Shown here in pieces: positions 63,379 through 64,000 of a stretch of 64,000 nucleotides of DNA (positions within the stretch are counted from its first letter, which is position 1; every line of letters begins with the position of its first letter). Position numbers and translations under genes: made by a program. A model generated the notes under the pieces. It worked only from the letters and a program-made list of their open reading frames with translations. It had not been told where the DNA came from and did not search any database. This stretch comes from Methyloceanibacter sp. wino2 (GTDB lineage: Bacteria; Pseudomonadota; Alphaproteobacteria; Rhizobiales; Methyloligellaceae), in contig NZ_CP028960.1 in the NCBI RefSeq assembly GCF_003071365.1, positions 2,896,501-2,960,500 on the forward strand, given 5' to 3'.

Positions 63379-64000
63379 ATGAAAAAACGACGTGCCTGGT
63401 CAACCTTGGACGAGGACGTGGACGATCAGGAGTCCGCGGCCCTGGCGGCGTCCGTTGCCGCGGCCAAGGATACGGCCGCGCGATCAGGTGCCCTTCTATC
63501 GAGCGCGAAAGAAGATCTGACCGACCATCAGCGCTGGCTTCGGGCCCAGAGCAACGCCGTCCAGCGGGACCGGGACCGTCACGAGCGCTGGCTTCAGCGG
63601 CAACAGGATCTTCGCGCCGCCAACGCCAAGAAGGATCGTGTCCGCCGTCATCGGCGTCTGGTGCGGCAGCGCGCGCTTCAAGCGATCCGCGATGCGCTGG
63701 TCGATCTCTACCTGTTCTTCCGCTCTTGGATCGTTTTCGGGGCCACGAAAATTACGGGGGCCGTGCGCTTCTTCGCCCGGTCCATCGCCCGTGGTGCGGT
63801 GGTCGTGTGGCAGGGGCTTGCGCATGCGGCGGCGTCGGCCTTCCGTCACATTGGTTCCGGCCTGTCTTCCCTGGCCCGCGTGCTGGCCCACACTTTCGCT
63901 GCCGCCGGCCGGGGTCTGACGCAAGCGGCGCAGTGGACCGGCCGGAAGGTCGGTTTGGCGGCGCGCGGGGCGGGCGCAGGCGTTGCGGCAGGCGCCGCGT
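63379..64000 (+). CDS. large unknown protein, cut by window end
   Basis: The frame is open from the ATG at 63379 to the window end (207 residues seen). Residues 1 to about 110 are strongly charged, with Arg/Asp/Gln-rich helical sequence (HQRWLRAQSNAVQRDRDRHE, then HERWLQRQQDLRAANAKKDR), likely coiled coil. Residues from about 115 are hydrophobic/basic with amphipathic repeats (LYLFFRSWIVFGATKITGAV, ARGAVVVWQGLAHAAASAFR, RGLTQAAQWTGRKVGLAARG). No known domain was recognised. The C-terminus lies beyond the window. Confidence 0.65.
   Translation, partial: MKKRRAWSTLDEDVDDQESAALAASVAAAKDTAARSGALLSSAKEDLTDHQRWLRAQSNAVQRDRDRHERWLQRQQDLRAANAKKDRVRRHRRLVRQRALQAIRDALVDLYLFFRSWIVFGATKITGAVRFFARSIARGAVVVWQGLAHAAASAFRHIGSGLSSLARVLAHTFAAAGRGLTQAAQWTGRKVGLAARGAGAGVAAGAA

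Overview
The window looks like a chromosomal stretch of a GC-rich alphaproteobacterium of the order Hyphomicrobiales, probably a methylotroph related to Hyphomicrobium, Methyloceanibacter or Methyloligella. This is inferred from the ppk1-ppx, CbpA/CbpM and ribonuclease D-aspS neighbourhoods, the fused MrpAB antiporter subunit, many alphaproteobacterial small families (DUF3126, zf-CHCC, PAS_5, tandem PilZ), and a PQQ cluster beside XoxJ/MxaJ-like and PQQ-system binding proteins. There is no integrase, transposase, phage gene, rRNA or CRISPR array. Most of the window is ordinary core genome.

Layout. 1-10.2 kb: polyphosphate kinase end and exopolyphosphatase, CbpA with its modulator CbpM, a DUF2905 protein, ribonuclease D, AspRS, a DUF2254 membrane protein flanked by a decayed copy of the aspS tail, and a ceramidase-fold protein. 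10.3-14.2 kb: tRNA-Leu(TAA), two small secreted proteins, a molybdopterin oxidoreductase and an ABM-fold protein. 14.2-20.2 kb: the Mrp Na+/H+ antiporter operon on the minus strand. 20.3-32.4 kb: MAPEG and FAD-monooxygenase genes, a zinc-ribbon protein, a frameshifted alpha/beta hydrolase, cysE, DUF3126, a transglutaminase-like peptidase, PilZ and PAS proteins, a frameshifted rhomboid, CBS, patatin, hisI, folE, an Fe-S scaffold, a cupin and yidD. 32.4-41.5 kb: thrS with a structured leader, a vWA protein, nitroreductase, flavin reductase, nadK, cutA, glpK and a divergent Aat-fold protein. 41.6-49.3 kb: a SulP-STAS-cNMP transporter, a diguanylate cyclase, a c-type cytochrome, a flavodoxin and a CHASE2 adenylate cyclase. 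49.4-59.3 kb: a consensus CRP-type site, a HECCH metalloprotease-like protein, an XoxJ/MxaJ-like protein, a PQQ-system ABC binding protein, tandem membrane paralogs, pqqCDE, oxyR and a sodium/solute symporter. 59.3-64 kb: a secreted protein, a VTT membrane protein, a frameshifted S10 peptidase, a lipoprotein and a large unknown ORF running off the end.

How genes fit together. The 50-56.5 kb block serves PQQ-dependent periplasmic oxidation, with pqqCDE making the cofactor and two binding proteins accompanying a dehydrogenase encoded elsewhere. pqqA and pqqB were not found here. Second messengers recur: a cAMP cyclase, a cNMP-domain transporter, a perfect TGTGA-N6-TCACA site, a diguanylate cyclase with an I-site, and a PilZ protein.

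The observations most worth checking are the aspS tail ghost around DUF2254, a tRNA-Thr anticodon-like hairpin in the thrS leader, three one-base GC-run frameshifts that look like sequence errors, and the CRP site near the cyclase. No convincing new multi-gene system was found.
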